From DASUNQ01 sp035536455 (lineage in GTDB: Bacteria; Acidobacteriota; Thermoanaerobaculia; Multivoradales; UBA5704): a DNA stretch of 64,000 bases. This document shows positions 9,017 through 17,715 of the stretch, piece by piece (the first letter of the stretch is position 1; each line of letters begins with the position of its first letter). The notes under the pieces were generated by a model. That model was not told the DNA's origin, ran no database searches, and saw nothing but the letters and a program-made list of their open reading frames with translations. A program made the translations under genes and the position numbers. The stretch spans positions 67,923 through 131,922 of the forward strand of contig DATLOC010000052.1 in assembly GCA_035536455.1 (NCBI GenBank), read 5' to 3'.

Positions 9017-11652
9017 GCCGACAGCCCCTCCAGGTCGTGGAGCAGGTCGGCGACGGTCGGGTAGCGCGCCGCGGGGTCCTTCTGCAGGCAGCGCAGGATC
9101 GCCGCCTCCAGCCGCGGCGGCACCTCGGGCCAGGCTGCGCGCGGCGGCGCCGGCTCCTCCTTGAGGGCCTGGAACATGATCTCGACCGGGGTGGCGCCGG
9201 CGAAGGGCAGGCGGCCGGTGAAGAGCTCGTAAAGCACGATGCCGCAGGAGTAGATGTCGGCCCGGGCGTCGGACTCCTGCCCCTGGAGCTGCTCGGGCGA
9301 GAGATACTGCGGCGTCCCCACGACCCACCCCGCCTGCGTCTGCCCCGGCCCTTCCCGCTGCGCCGGCCGCGCGATTCCGAAGTCCATCAGCTTGGCGTTG
9401 CCGGTGGCTTCGAGGATCAGGTTCTCCGGCTTGATGTCGCGGTGCAGCACGCCGACCGCGTGCGCCGCGGCGAGCCCGGCGCAGAGCTGCTTGGCCAGCC
9501 GCAGCCCGGCCGAGTAGGGCAGCCTCTCGGTCTCGTCGAGCAGGTAGCGCAGGGTAACGCCGCGCACGTACTCCATCGAGATGTAGGGCACGCCGTCGAT
9601 CTCGCCGAAGTCGTAGGTGCGCAGGACGTTGGGGTGGGTGATCTTGCGCGCCAGCTTGATCTCGCTCTTCAGCCGCTCGAGCTGGCTCTTGTCCCCCCAC
9701 AGCTCGCGCTTGAGCATCTTGAGCGCCACCAAGTCGTCGAGCTCGCGGTCCTGCGCCTTGTAGACGATCCCCATGCCGCCGGCGCCCAGCACCGAGAGGA
9801 TCTCGAAGCGCTGGCCGAGGAGCGATCCCGGCGCGATGCCGGAGAGGGTGGGCTGCGCGTCGGCCGCCACCGAGGCCAGGGCCTCGCCGCGCTCGGCGAC
9901 GTCGGCCGCGGCGGTCACCGGCTGCACCCCCGAGACCCGCGCCGCCACGGCGCCGTCCAGGACGTAGAGCGGCTGGGTCGAGACCAGGCCGCGGCGCTCG
10001 GCCAGCTCGTAGCCGGCGGCCGCGAACTGCTCGTGCAGCTCGCGGTAGACCTCGCGCGACAGCACGATGTCGCCGGGCGAGGCCTCGCGCAGCAGGCTCT
10101 CGAGCTGCTGCACGGGCAGCCCCACCAGACCCTGCTCCGGCTGCTCCCGCCAGTGGACCGGGCCGGAGATCACCTTGCCGGCGGCGAGCGCGACGAGGGT
10201 GCTCTCGCCGCCGGCGGCGCCGTCGAGCAGCTCGCTGGCGACCGCCAGGGCGCCGAAGGCGCGCGACGGCCCTTCGAAGGAGAGCAGGGCGCGGTGGCCG
10301 GCGATGGTCTCGAGGCGCCCGCGGCGGGCGGCGGCGGCGTTGGCCAGGCGGCGGAGGTCGCGCGACAGCAGCTCCAGCGGCTTCCGCGGGTCGGAGTCGG
10401 CCTTGGCGGCGGCGTAGCGCCGCAGCTCGACCGCCATGAGCAGCACCGACCGCTCCTCGCTCGGGCCGACCGCGGCGCGCGCCGCCTGCACCGGCTCGGG
10501 GAGGTTCCTCGACAGCTCGGTGACGTAGCGCTCCATGTCGCGCTTCTCGCGCAGCTCGGCCATCAGCTCGTTGAAGGCCTGCGCCAGGCGCCCCACCTCG
10601 TCGCCGCGCTCGGCCTCGATCCGCTGGTCGTACTGCCCCTCGCGCGCCGCCTCGGCGGCGGCGGCCAGCCGCTCGACCGGGCGGAGGGCGCGGCGGGTGA
10701 AGAACCAGGTGAGGGCCAGTGCGAGGAGGACGGCGGCGAGCCCGGCGCCGAGGAGGGCCATCTCGATCTGGCGGAAGGGCGCGAGGGCGCGGTCGAGCGA
10801 GGCCAAGGCGATGGTGGCGCCGACCGGTTGGCCGGCGGCGTCCTCGAGCGGCGAGACCTGCGCCAGCCAGGGCGCGCCCGCCAGCTCCAGCCGCCGCGCC
10901 CCCGCCGGCTCGCCATCGCCGCCGGCGAGCGCTTCCTCCAGCCGCTCCCCGAGCGCCCGCGCCGCCGCCCCCGGCAGCGTCGTGGCGACGATCCGCGACC
11001 GGTCGCCGGCGGTGACGAACGCCACGTCGGTGCGGCTCACCTCCTCCAGCTCCTTCGCCGCCTCCTCGGTGATGGCGAAGCCGGAGACCAGGTAGCCGAG
11101 GAGAGTGAAGTCCTTGGCCACCGGCACCGCGACGGCGTAGAAGAGGCCGTCCCCCTCCCGCCAGACGCCGGCCGCCTCGAAGTCGGCCACCGCCTTGGCG
11201 ATGAAGGGCCGGCGCGAGAGGTCCTCCCCTACCGCGTCGGGGCGGTCGCTGCGGGCGAGGACGCGCCCCTCGGGATCGAGGAGGATGGCGAAGTCGAAGC
11301 CGAGGTCCTCCTGCCGCTCGCCCAGGAGGTCGAGGAGCGAGACCGCGTCCGCCTCGGCGAAATAGGCGGTCACGTCGTCGTCGCTCAGGAAGACGCGCGA
11401 GATGAGCCCCAGCCGCTCGTAGCGCTGGCGCTCGAAGCTCTCCTGCACCGAGACGCTGCGTCGCAGGTCCGCCTCGACCGTGGCCTCGGCGACGCGCTGC
11501 GCCAGCAGCGCGGTGACCGCCACCGCCACGCCGACCGCGAGCAGGATCAACACGCCGGTGATCAGCAGGATGCGGGCGGCCAGCGACAGGCCGCGGCCAG
11601 TCGATTTGAGCCCGGCGCGAACGCCTTCGCGCCTAGTTGCGGTAGCGGTCAC
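9013..11652 (-). CDS. Membrane sensor Ser/Thr protein kinase with HAMP and degenerate cyclase-like domain
   Basis: 879 residues starting at GTG. Order: TM1 (~25-48), an extracytoplasmic Cache-like sensor (~50-290), TM2 (~295-318), HAMP (~320-370), a cyclase-homology-like domain (~395-560), then a Hanks-type kinase (~610-875). The kinase has the glycine loop G-A-G-G-M-G, A-L-K, H-R-D-I-K-P-E-N and D-F-G, so it should be active. In the cyclase-like domain the usual D-x-x-G-F metal motif reads V-E-L-R-R-Y and the second metal site is not visible, so it is probably a ligand or dimerisation module. The gene overlaps the cupredoxin gene by 20 bases and the HD-GYP gene by 4. Confidence 0.9.
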   Translation of the reverse strand: MTATATRREGVRAGLKSTGRGLSLAARILLITGVLILLAVGVAVAVTALLAQRVAEATVEADLRRSVSVQESFERQRYERLGLISRVFLSDDDVTAYFAEADAVSLLDLLGERQEDLGFDFAILLDPEGRVLARSDRPDAVGEDLSRRPFIAKAVADFEAAGVWREGDGLFYAVAVPVAKDFTLLGYLVSGFAITEEAAKELEEVSRTDVAFVTAGDRSRIVATTLPGAAARALGERLEEALAGGDGEPAGARRLELAGAPWLAQVSPLEDAAGQPVGATIALASLDRALAPFRQIEMALLGAGLAAVLLALALTWFFTRRALRPVERLAAAAEAAREGQYDQRIEAERGDEVGRLAQAFNELMAELREKRDMERYVTELSRNLPEPVQAARAAVGPSEERSVLLMAVELRRYAAAKADSDPRKPLELLSRDLRRLANAAAARRGRLETIAGHRALLSFEGPSRAFGALAVASELLDGAAGGESTLVALAAGKVISGPVHWREQPEQGLVGLPVQQLESLLREASPGDIVLSREVYRELHEQFAAAGYELAERRGLVSTQPLYVLDGAVAARVSGVQPVTAAADVAERGEALASVAADAQPTLSGIAPGSLLGQRFEILSVLGAGGMGIVYKAQDRELDDLVALKMLKRELWGDKSQLERLKSEIKLARKITHPNVLRTYDFGEIDGVPYISMEYVRGVTLRYLLDETERLPYSAGLRLAKQLCAGLAAAHAVGVLHRDIKPENLILEATGNAKLMDFGIARPAQREGPGQTQAGWVVGTPQYLSPEQLQGQESDARADIYSCGIVLYELFTGRLPFAGATPVEIMFQALKEEPAPPRAAWPEVPPRLEAAILRCLQKDPAARYPTVADLLHDLEGLSA

Positions 11653-12316
11653 GGCTGCTGTAGGGCTTGCCGAGCTTGTTCATGTGGGCGGGGAGGCGCG
11701 GGCGGGTGACCTCCAGGCGGGCGGCGATCATCCCCGGGTGCGGCAGCGTGAGGTCGAGCGTCCAGGGCTCGATCTGCTCGTGCCAGACGGTGACCTTGCC
11801 GGCGCCGGCCGGCAGGCCCGTCAGAGTGAAGTTGCCGAGCCCGTCGGGGTGGACGCGGAACGGCGTGTCGAGCACCACGACGTAGCCCACCATCGCGTGG
11901 TGGACGTTGCAGAAGACGCGCACCACCCCCGGCTGGTCGAAGCGTTTCTCTTTGCCCGGGCCCTTCTGGTAGAGGCCGAGGTCGAAGGCGTGGTCGGAGG
12001 TGACCGAGAAGACGTTGTGGAGGATGGGGTCCAGGTTGGGGAAGCGCACGCGGCTGCCGGAGGTGATCGCCAGGACGCGCGGCTCGAACTGCTTCTTGCG
12101 CGTCACCATCTCGAGCGGCGCCGCCGCCGGGGCCGGGCGGTGCGCCGCCGCCGGCTGGAAGGAGACGACGGCGTGCCGCAGGTCGCTCCCTTGCGCGGGC
12201 TTGCCGCCCTTGCCCAGGAGCTGGATCTTCCCGCGCAGCTCCTCGGCGGCGCCGGCGTGCGCGAGGAGCGGGAGCGCGGCGAAAGCCGCGGCGCAAGCGA
12301 GCCGGCCGGGTCTCAC
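11633..12316 (-). CDS. Cupredoxin-like secreted protein (methylamine-utilisation type)
   Basis: 227 residues with a signal peptide (A-L-P-L-L-A-H-A-G-A). The cupredoxin fold has a probable type 1 copper site: His in I-L-H-N-V and the C-N-V-H-H-A-M cluster. A C-terminal strand region resembles a carboxypeptidase-regulatory-like module (G-N-F-T-L-T-G-L-P-A-G). The GTG start overlaps the stop of the porin gene (GTGA), giving a translationally coupled porin-cupredoxin pair. It likely acts in the periplasm as a copper protein; electron transfer or copper sensing are both possible. The longer frame upstream is antiparallel noise over the porin gene. Confidence 0.85.
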   Translation of the reverse strand: MRPGRLACAAAFAALPLLAHAGAAEELRGKIQLLGKGGKPAQGSDLRHAVVSFQPAAAHRPAPAAAPLEMVTRKKQFEPRVLAITSGSRVRFPNLDPILHNVFSVTSDHAFDLGLYQKGPGKEKRFDQPGVVRVFCNVHHAMVGYVVVLDTPFRVHPDGLGNFTLTGLPAGAGKVTVWHEQIEPWTLDLTLPHPGMIAARLEVTRPRLPAHMNKLGKPYSSRDRYRN

Positions 12317-13680
12317 AGGCGCCACCTTAGCGTAGCCAGCGTCTCGTCGTTGCTCGCCTCGGCGCCGGAGCCGAGGGTGAAGGAGTTGTCGGCGCGCTCG
12401 AGCGTCAGCTCGATGCCCTCGAGGACCCCCAGCCGCACCCCGTAGTCGAGCTTCTCCCACTCCCAGGCGAAGCTCGGGCTCGGCGTCTGCGGGTGGTTGC
12501 GGAAGTCGGGGTCGAGGCGCGACCAGCGGACGGCGGGGGCGACGAAAGGGAAGAGCTGGCGGCCGGCGACGGCGCCCCAGAGAGGCAGGTCGAACGCCCA
12601 GGCCAGCTCGGCCTCGACGCCGGTGCGATCGAGCCCGGCCAGCTCCTGGTCCACGACCTGCGCGAAGAGGGTGAGGCCGCCGGCGTAGAGCCAGAGATTG
12701 GCGCCCACCTCCCGCTTCTCGTCGCCGGCGAGGTCGGGGGAAGGGGTGGGGCGGTGGACCGGGCCGTCGAGGAGGTCGAGATCGCCGCCGTAGAACGTGC
12801 CGTGGAGCTCCACCGTCTCGGCGAGCTTCCGTCCGTAGCTCCAAGCCAGGAGGTCGAGGCCGAAGCGCCCGGCCGCGTCGCCGGCCCGGAAGCCGATCCC
12901 CGCCCCCAGCTCCAGCTCGTCGCCGAGGTCGAGGTCCTCGATCTCGGCGTCGTAGGGGACGACGATGCCGCTCTTCAAGTCGGGCTGCGGGTTGGGACGG
13001 CGGAAGACGGGCGTGCCGTTGTCGCCGGCCAGGGCGTTGGGGTCGCGCATGAAGACCGGGTTGCCGCGCGTCGCCGAGCCCTTGAGGTAGAGGTAGCCCA
13101 GGTCCACGCCGACCTCGACGCCGGCGTCCTCGAAACGGTTGAAAGCGGTCGAGACCAGGCCGTAGCTCTCGAGATGCCGGTCGTCCTGGCGCTCGAACTT
13201 GCCGAACTTCCCGGCCTTCAAGTAGGCGCCGAGCCGCTCGGTGACGGTGGCGACCGGCGCCTCCCGCCCCAGCCGCAGCCAGGCCTCGTCGATGTCCCAC
13301 TCCCGGTCGGTCGAGGTGGGGTTGCGGTCGTAGCGGTCGACGAAGTCGACCTTGGCGTGCGCCGCGAAGCTCTCGCGCCAGGCGGCGTTGAGGAGCAGCG
13401 TGGCGCTCGACACCTCGAGGTGGCTGCCGGCGTCCACGGTCTCCAGGAAGGCGCGGCTCTGCCCCGGCGGCAGCTCGATCGGACGGAAGGGGAAGTTGAC
13501 CGGGAAGCGGTTGGCGTCGCTGTCGCGGTGGTGGGCCTTGACCTCGATCCCGAAGTCGAAGGCGAAGCCGCCGTCGGAGGCGGCCTGGGCGCCGGACTCG
13601 TCCGCGGGCTCCTCCTGCGCCGGCGCCGGTCCGCCCGCCGCGAGCAGGGCTACCGCCAAGGCGATCCAGGGCCTCACCAT
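12313..13680 (-). CDS. Outer-membrane porin-like beta-barrel protein
   Basis: 455 residues with a signal peptide ending near P-A-P-A-Q. The rest has alternating amphipathic strands with acidic turns and ends with the strand T-L-R-W-R-L. The family resembles putative phosphate/anion-selective porins that accompany cupredoxin proteins. The ATG at 13680 was chosen because the signal peptide follows at once; an in-frame start at 13713 would add a hydrophilic extension. The best Shine-Dalgarno-like run (GGAGG) is about 14 bases before 13680, further than usual, so the start is not certain. It is the first gene of the nine-gene minus-strand run. Confidence 0.8.
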   Translation of the reverse strand: MVRPWIALAVALLAAGGPAPAQEEPADESGAQAASDGGFAFDFGIEVKAHHRDSDANRFPVNFPFRPIELPPGQSRAFLETVDAGSHLEVSSATLLLNAAWRESFAAHAKVDFVDRYDRNPTSTDREWDIDEAWLRLGREAPVATVTERLGAYLKAGKFGKFERQDDRHLESYGLVSTAFNRFEDAGVEVGVDLGYLYLKGSATRGNPVFMRDPNALAGDNGTPVFRRPNPQPDLKSGIVVPYDAEIEDLDLGDELELGAGIGFRAGDAAGRFGLDLLAWSYGRKLAETVELHGTFYGGDLDLLDGPVHRPTPSPDLAGDEKREVGANLWLYAGGLTLFAQVVDQELAGLDRTGVEAELAWAFDLPLWGAVAGRQLFPFVAPAVRWSRLDPDFRNHPQTPSPSFAWEWEKLDYGVRLGVLEGIELTLERADNSFTLGSGAEASNDETLATLRWRL

Positions 13681-13734
13681 CGTGCGCGCAGACGCCTCCC
13701 CCCCTCCTGGCACTACATGGCACTACGCGGAAAA

Positions 13735-13775
13735 TGCGCGGTCAGCTTAGAGCAATCGCGGGGGAGGGGACAAGC
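13735..13775 (-). promoter_or_regulatory. Candidate sigma-70 promoter upstream of the porin-first operon
   Basis: On the minus strand TTGTCC is followed 18 bases later by TAAGCT, about 55 bases before the porin start, in the only gap (13681-13817) ahead of the nine-gene run. The match is weak in a GC-rich background and could be chance. Confidence 0.25.
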
Positions 13776-13817
13776 TAAAGCGGCTTGGGGATTGACGTTG
13801 CGGGCGGGCGGCCGCGC

Positions 13818-15266
13818 TCACCGCGGCTCGGCGGGCGGCATCCGCCGCAGCTCGGCGAGGAGCGCGCCGAAGCGCTCGTCCTGGCGCAGCGTGGCGAGCG
13901 CGGGATCGGACTCCAGCTCCGCGGGCGTCGTGCCGTTCATGGCGATGGCCTTGGCGAGCGCGGCGAAGGCCTGGTCGCGGTTCCCCTTGCCAGCCCAGGC
14001 GGTGGCGAGCCGGTAGGGGATGCGCGGGCTCTCGGGGTTGATCGCCGCGGCGGTCTGGAGGAACAGGATGGCGCGGTCCCACTGCCCCGCCGCTATCGCC
14101 GCCCGCGGCAGGTAGATCCCGGCCTGCATGTAGTGGGCGTAGAGGACGCGCTCGGCGGACTTGCGTTCCTCCGCGTCGCTCGCCGCCTTGCGCGTCTGGA
14201 GCTGCGGCACGTCGAGGTCGGCGAGGAGCTTCTGGACGCCGCCGGGCCGCGGCTCGAGGCCCGCCGCCTCGAAGGCCGCCGGCGCGCGCACCAGCGCCTC
14301 GCGGTCGCGCTGGTCGCGCCGCACCCGCTCCCTCAGATCGCGCTGCAGCGCCTCGCTCCGGCCCAGCTCGGCGGCCTTGCGCTCGGGGTCGGCGGTGTCG
14401 CGCAGACCGCGATAATCGGCGGCGAGCGCCTTGTAGGCCCGCCAGGCGGCCCACAGCCGGCCCGCGGCCGCGTGCTCGCGCGCCTTGGCGAGGTCGGCGC
14501 TCCAGAGCGGCTCGACCAGGGCGGCGTCCGGGGCGCGCCGCCCGTCGCGCATCGCCAGCAGCTCCAGCCACCCCATCCCGAGCGTCACCAGCTCCTCCGG
14601 CGGCCACTCGTGGCTGCCGTCGAAGACCTCGATGCGATGCGGCACCCCCAGCTCTTCGAGGCGCGTGTCGAGCTCCAGCATCTCGTAGTAGTTGAAGTCG
14701 CGGTCGCCGACGGTGCCGAAGAAGGGCAGCGCCTGCTCCTTCGCCGCCGGCGGGCGCGCGCCGGGGAAGCCGCCCTGCGCGCCGATGACGCCGTGGAAGG
14801 TACCGGGCGCGGCCAGGGCGAGGGTGACGACGGTGCGGCTCAGCCCCGAGAAGCCGTAGCCGTAGACGCGGCGGTCATCGAGGGCGAGGTGGGCGTGGGT
14901 GTCCACCCACATCGAGCGCATGCGCTGGATGTTGGCGTCCATCGCCCCCAGCGTCGTGGACTCGTTGGCGCTCGCCACCACCCACCCGTAGCGCTCGGCG
15001 CCGGCGCGGAAGAGCTCGATCATCTCGCGGTCCATCGGGATGCCGCGCGAGTCGAAGACGTAGACGACCGGCCACTTGCGCTCGGGGGTGTAGGCCTTGG
15101 GCAGGTAGACGGCGTAGGAGGTCGTCGGATCGGCGGCGCAGACGACCCTTGGCACGACCTCGCCGCGCGGCATCGGCGCCACCGACGGGGACGGCACCGG
15201 CGGAGGCGGCGCGGCGACGGCGAGGAGGAGCGCCGCCGCGGCGCGCCGGCGCTTCACTCGCTCCAT
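13818..15266 (-). CDS. Alpha/beta-hydrolase (esterase-like) with C-terminal TPR region
   Basis: 482 residues. Signal peptide (A-A-A-L-L-L-A-V-A-A). Residues ~50-250 form an alpha/beta-hydrolase of the polyhydroxybutyrate-depolymerase/esterase kind: V-V-Y-V-F-D-S, nucleophile elbow G-Y-G-F-S-G-L-S, a D-x-D segment and S-H-E-W with the likely catalytic His. The remaining ~230 residues are helical TPR-like repeats (A-G-I-Y-L-P-R-A...A-I-N-P-E-S-P). The start at 15266 overlaps the AMMECR1 gene by 13 bases. It is probably a periplasmic hydrolase; the substrate is unknown. Confidence 0.82.
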   Translation of the reverse strand: MERVKRRRAAAALLLAVAAPPPPVPSPSVAPMPRGEVVPRVVCAADPTTSYAVYLPKAYTPERKWPVVYVFDSRGIPMDREMIELFRAGAERYGWVVASANESTTLGAMDANIQRMRSMWVDTHAHLALDDRRVYGYGFSGLSRTVVTLALAAPGTFHGVIGAQGGFPGARPPAAKEQALPFFGTVGDRDFNYYEMLELDTRLEELGVPHRIEVFDGSHEWPPEELVTLGMGWLELLAMRDGRRAPDAALVEPLWSADLAKAREHAAAGRLWAAWRAYKALAADYRGLRDTADPERKAAELGRSEALQRDLRERVRRDQRDREALVRAPAAFEAAGLEPRPGGVQKLLADLDVPQLQTRKAASDAEERKSAERVLYAHYMQAGIYLPRAAIAAGQWDRAILFLQTAAAINPESPRIPYRLATAWAGKGNRDQAFAALAKAIAMNGTTPAELESDPALATLRQDERFGALLAELRRMPPAEPR

Positions 15267-15838
15267 TTGGTCACCCCGTAGCGCCAGGCGCGGGCGCCGC
15301 TCCCCCACCAGCCTTGCGGCACGCCGGCCTTCTGCTTGAGCGCGGCGAGGAACTGGCGCGGCTCGGGGACCTGCTCCCAGACCTGCGGCAGGAAGGTGGC
15401 GCGGAAGCTGCCGACCTCCAGGACGACGCCGTCGGCGCCGGGCCGGAGGGCGGCGAGGAGCGCCTCCTCGGTCGCCGCCGGCAGCGGCTCGAGCGGCGAG
15501 AGCAGCGACAGCTCGACCGCGAGCCCCGTCAGCTCCGCGGCGCGCAGCGGCGGGAAGCGCGGGTCGTCGAGCGCGGCGGCGCGGGCGTTGGCGCGCACGT
15601 CCTCGCCGAGCGGGCGGACGGCGCGCACCGAGCCGACGCAGCCGCGCAGCAGGCCGTCGAGCCGTAGGGTGACGAAGCAGGCGCCGGGCTCGCGCAGCCA
15701 GGGCTCGTCGCAGACCGCGCCGCGGCCGGCGCCGAGCGCCTCCTCGATCGCCGCGCGGGCGAGCGCCAGGAGAAGGCGCCCGCGCGCTGCGGCGTCCGGC
15801 GCGGCCAGCGGCTCCACCACCTCGCGCACGCCCCTCAC
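15254..15838 (-). CDS. amrA: AMMECR1-domain protein (AmmeMemoRadiSam system protein A)
   Basis: 194 residues, full length for the family. It contains the AMMECR1 core with C-F-V-T-L-R and L-R-G-C-V-G-S (the conserved L-R-G-C-x-G motif), then D-P-R-F-P-P-L. The GTG start overlaps the MEMO gene stop as GTGA. AMMECR1 and MEMO proteins are often encoded with a radical SAM partner; none is present in this window. The biochemical role of the trio is not settled. Confidence 0.92.
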   Translation of the reverse strand: MRGVREVVEPLAAPDAAARGRLLLALARAAIEEALGAGRGAVCDEPWLREPGACFVTLRLDGLLRGCVGSVRAVRPLGEDVRANARAAALDDPRFPPLRAAELTGLAVELSLLSPLEPLPAATEEALLAALRPGADGVVLEVGSFRATFLPQVWEQVPEPRQFLAALKQKAGVPQGWWGSGARAWRYGVTKWSE

Positions 15839-16683
15839 GCCGCCTCCGGCGGGGCACCGACGCCGCCTTCAGAAAACCCGAACGCCCCGTACCCCACCAC
15901 CTCGTCCCGCGGCCCGGCGGTGTCCCCCGAATTGCGCAGGTCGAGCAGCTCGGCCGCCAGCCCGCGCCGCCGCACCGCCACCAGCAGGCCGTTGATCGCC
16001 CGCGCGCCGCACGCCTGGTCGGGAGCGAGCGCCCCGGCGAGCGCCACGACCTGCCGCGCCGTCGCCGCGTCCGCCGCCCGCGCCTCGTCGTACGACAGGT
16101 AGTGCGAGAGGTCGGAGCTGACGACGACGACCGTCTCCTCGCCGCCCCACACCCGCTCCAGCACCTCCGCCACCTCCTCGGGGCTTGCCCCGCCGACGAC
16201 CAGGGGCAGCACCTCGGCGTCCGGGAAGAGGAGCTGCAGGAACGGCAGCTCGACCTCCAGGGAGTGCTCGCGGGCGTGCGCCTCCGGCTGCACCAGGACC
16301 TGCGGCAGCCGCAGCGCCGCCCCCGCTCCCTCGCGGTCGATCGGGATCACGCCGAGCGGCGTCGCCAGCATCTCGGATCCCGGCAGCGCCAGGCCGCGCA
16401 CCGGCACGCGATGCGAGGGGCCGATCAGCACGATCTTGTCGGGCGGCGTACGCCGCGCCGCCAGCGCCCGGAAGGCGACGGCGGCGACGGGTCCCGAGTA
16501 GACGTAGCCGGCGTGCGGGGCGATGACCGCCTTGGGCGGCGGGCCGGGGCGGGCGGCGGGGGCGGCGCGCCCGGCCTCCGCGAGCAACTCCTCGACGGTC
16601 GCGCGCAGCGTCTCGGCATCCGCTGGGTAGAAGCTCCCGGCGACGGCCGGCGGCCGGATGCGCGGGCGCCCCGGGTCCTCCAC
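15835..16683 (-). CDS. amrB: MEMO family protein (AmmeMemoRadiSam system protein B)
   Basis: 282 residues. Conserved motifs are A-V-A-G-S-F-Y-P near the N-terminus, I-A-P-H-A-G-Y-V-Y-S-G, G-P-S-H-R, E-H-S-L-E-V-E-L-P-F and S-S-D-L-S-H-Y. The His and Asp residues correspond to the metal-binding site of MEMO proteins, which are related to class III extradiol dioxygenases. The gene is coupled by a 4-base overlap to amrA and lies 10 bases after the upstream oxygenase gene. Confidence 0.93.
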   Translation of the reverse strand: MEDPGRPRIRPPAVAGSFYPADAETLRATVEELLAEAGRAAPAARPGPPPKAVIAPHAGYVYSGPVAAVAFRALAARRTPPDKIVLIGPSHRVPVRGLALPGSEMLATPLGVIPIDREGAGAALRLPQVLVQPEAHAREHSLEVELPFLQLLFPDAEVLPLVVGGASPEEVAEVLERVWGGEETVVVVSSDLSHYLSYDEARAADAATARQVVALAGALAPDQACGARAINGLLVAVRRRGLAAELLDLRNSGDTAGPRDEVVGYGAFGFSEGGVGAPPEAA

Positions 16684-16693
16684 GCGGCCTCCC

Positions 16694-17647
16694 CTACTTT
16701 TTGAGCCCGATCTCCCGCAGCCGCTCCTCCAGGAACTCGCCGGCGGTGATCGGCGGGTACTTCGGGGGCCGGTCCTCGGAGACGAAGCGCGGCAGGATCG
16801 TCAGGTCGCAGTCGGAGTAGGGGTGGACGAAGAAGGGCATCGAGTAGCGCTCGCGGCCCGAGCCGTCCGGCGGATTGACCACCCGGTGGGTCGTCGCCGG
16901 CACCACCTCGTTGGTGACGCGCGACAGCATGTCGCCGGCGTCGACCACGATCTGCCCGGGCCCGGACTGCACCGGCAGCCACTCCCCTTCGCGGGAGAGG
17001 ATCTCGAGCCCCGAGTCGGTCGATTCACAGAGCAGCGTGATCAGGTTGATGTCCTCGTGCGCGGCGGCGCGCACCGCGCCGGGCTCGACGCCCTGCGGCA
17101 CCACCGGGTAGTGGATGACGCGCAGGATGCTGTTGCCGAAGTCCATCATGCCGGCGAAGGTCTCGCGCGGCAGCTCGAAGTAGTCGGCGAGCGCCCGCAG
17201 CAGGTCGGCGGCCACGTCCTCGAGGCGGCGGTAGAGGCGGACCATCGGCTCGCGCAGCTCGGGCACCTCGGACGGCCAGACGTTCGCCGGGTAGTCGGAC
17301 GGCAGGGGCTTCCCGTCGCGCGGCTCCTGGCCGACGTGCCAGAACTCTTTCAAGTCCGGGTGCGGGTTGTCCTTGGCGTGCTCGACACCGAAGGCGGTGT
17401 AGCCGCGGGCGCCGCCGCGCTTCTGGTCGTACTGCTGCTTGGCGGCGTTGTCGAGCTCGAAGAACTGTCGCCAGAGGTCGTAGACGCGGCGGATCAGCTG
17501 CTGCTCGACGCCGTGCCCCTCGACGTTGAGGAAGCCGAACTCGCGCAGCCCGTCGCCCAGGGTGCGGACGAAGCGGTCGCGGGTCGCGGCGTCGCCGGAG
17601 GCGTAGTCGCTGAGGTCGACGGTCGGGATGCTCTGGGTGGCGGCCAT
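16694..17647 (-). CDS. 2-oxoglutarate/Fe(II)-dependent oxygenase, isopenicillin N synthase family
   Basis: 317 residues. An N-terminal DIOX_N region (I-P-T-V-D-L) and a C-terminal double-stranded beta helix. The metal triad is H-x-D in A-H-E-D-I-N and a distal His in T-T-H-R-V-V-N-P, and R-Y-S-M-P-F-F supplies the R-x-S 2-oxoglutarate motif. All needed residues are present. The start at 17647 has AGGAGGG 6 bases upstream. The substrate is unknown; bacterial members act in natural-product and small-molecule oxidation. There are no biosynthetic genes beside it. It lies divergent from the AmpG-like permease, with about 68 bases between them. Confidence 0.9.
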   Translation of the reverse strand: MAATQSIPTVDLSDYASGDAATRDRFVRTLGDGLREFGFLNVEGHGVEQQLIRRVYDLWRQFFELDNAAKQQYDQKRGGARGYTAFGVEHAKDNPHPDLKEFWHVGQEPRDGKPLPSDYPANVWPSEVPELREPMVRLYRRLEDVAADLLRALADYFELPRETFAGMMDFGNSILRVIHYPVVPQGVEPGAVRAAAHEDINLITLLCESTDSGLEILSREGEWLPVQSGPGQIVVDAGDMLSRVTNEVVPATTHRVVNPPDGSGRERYSMPFFVHPYSDCDLTILPRFVSEDRPPKYPPITAGEFLEERLREIGLKK

Positions 17648-17715
17648 CCTGCTCCCTCCTGATGGTTCGGCCCCCGAGAGTAGCACCGCGGCGCGCGGCG
17701 ATACACTCCGCGCAC

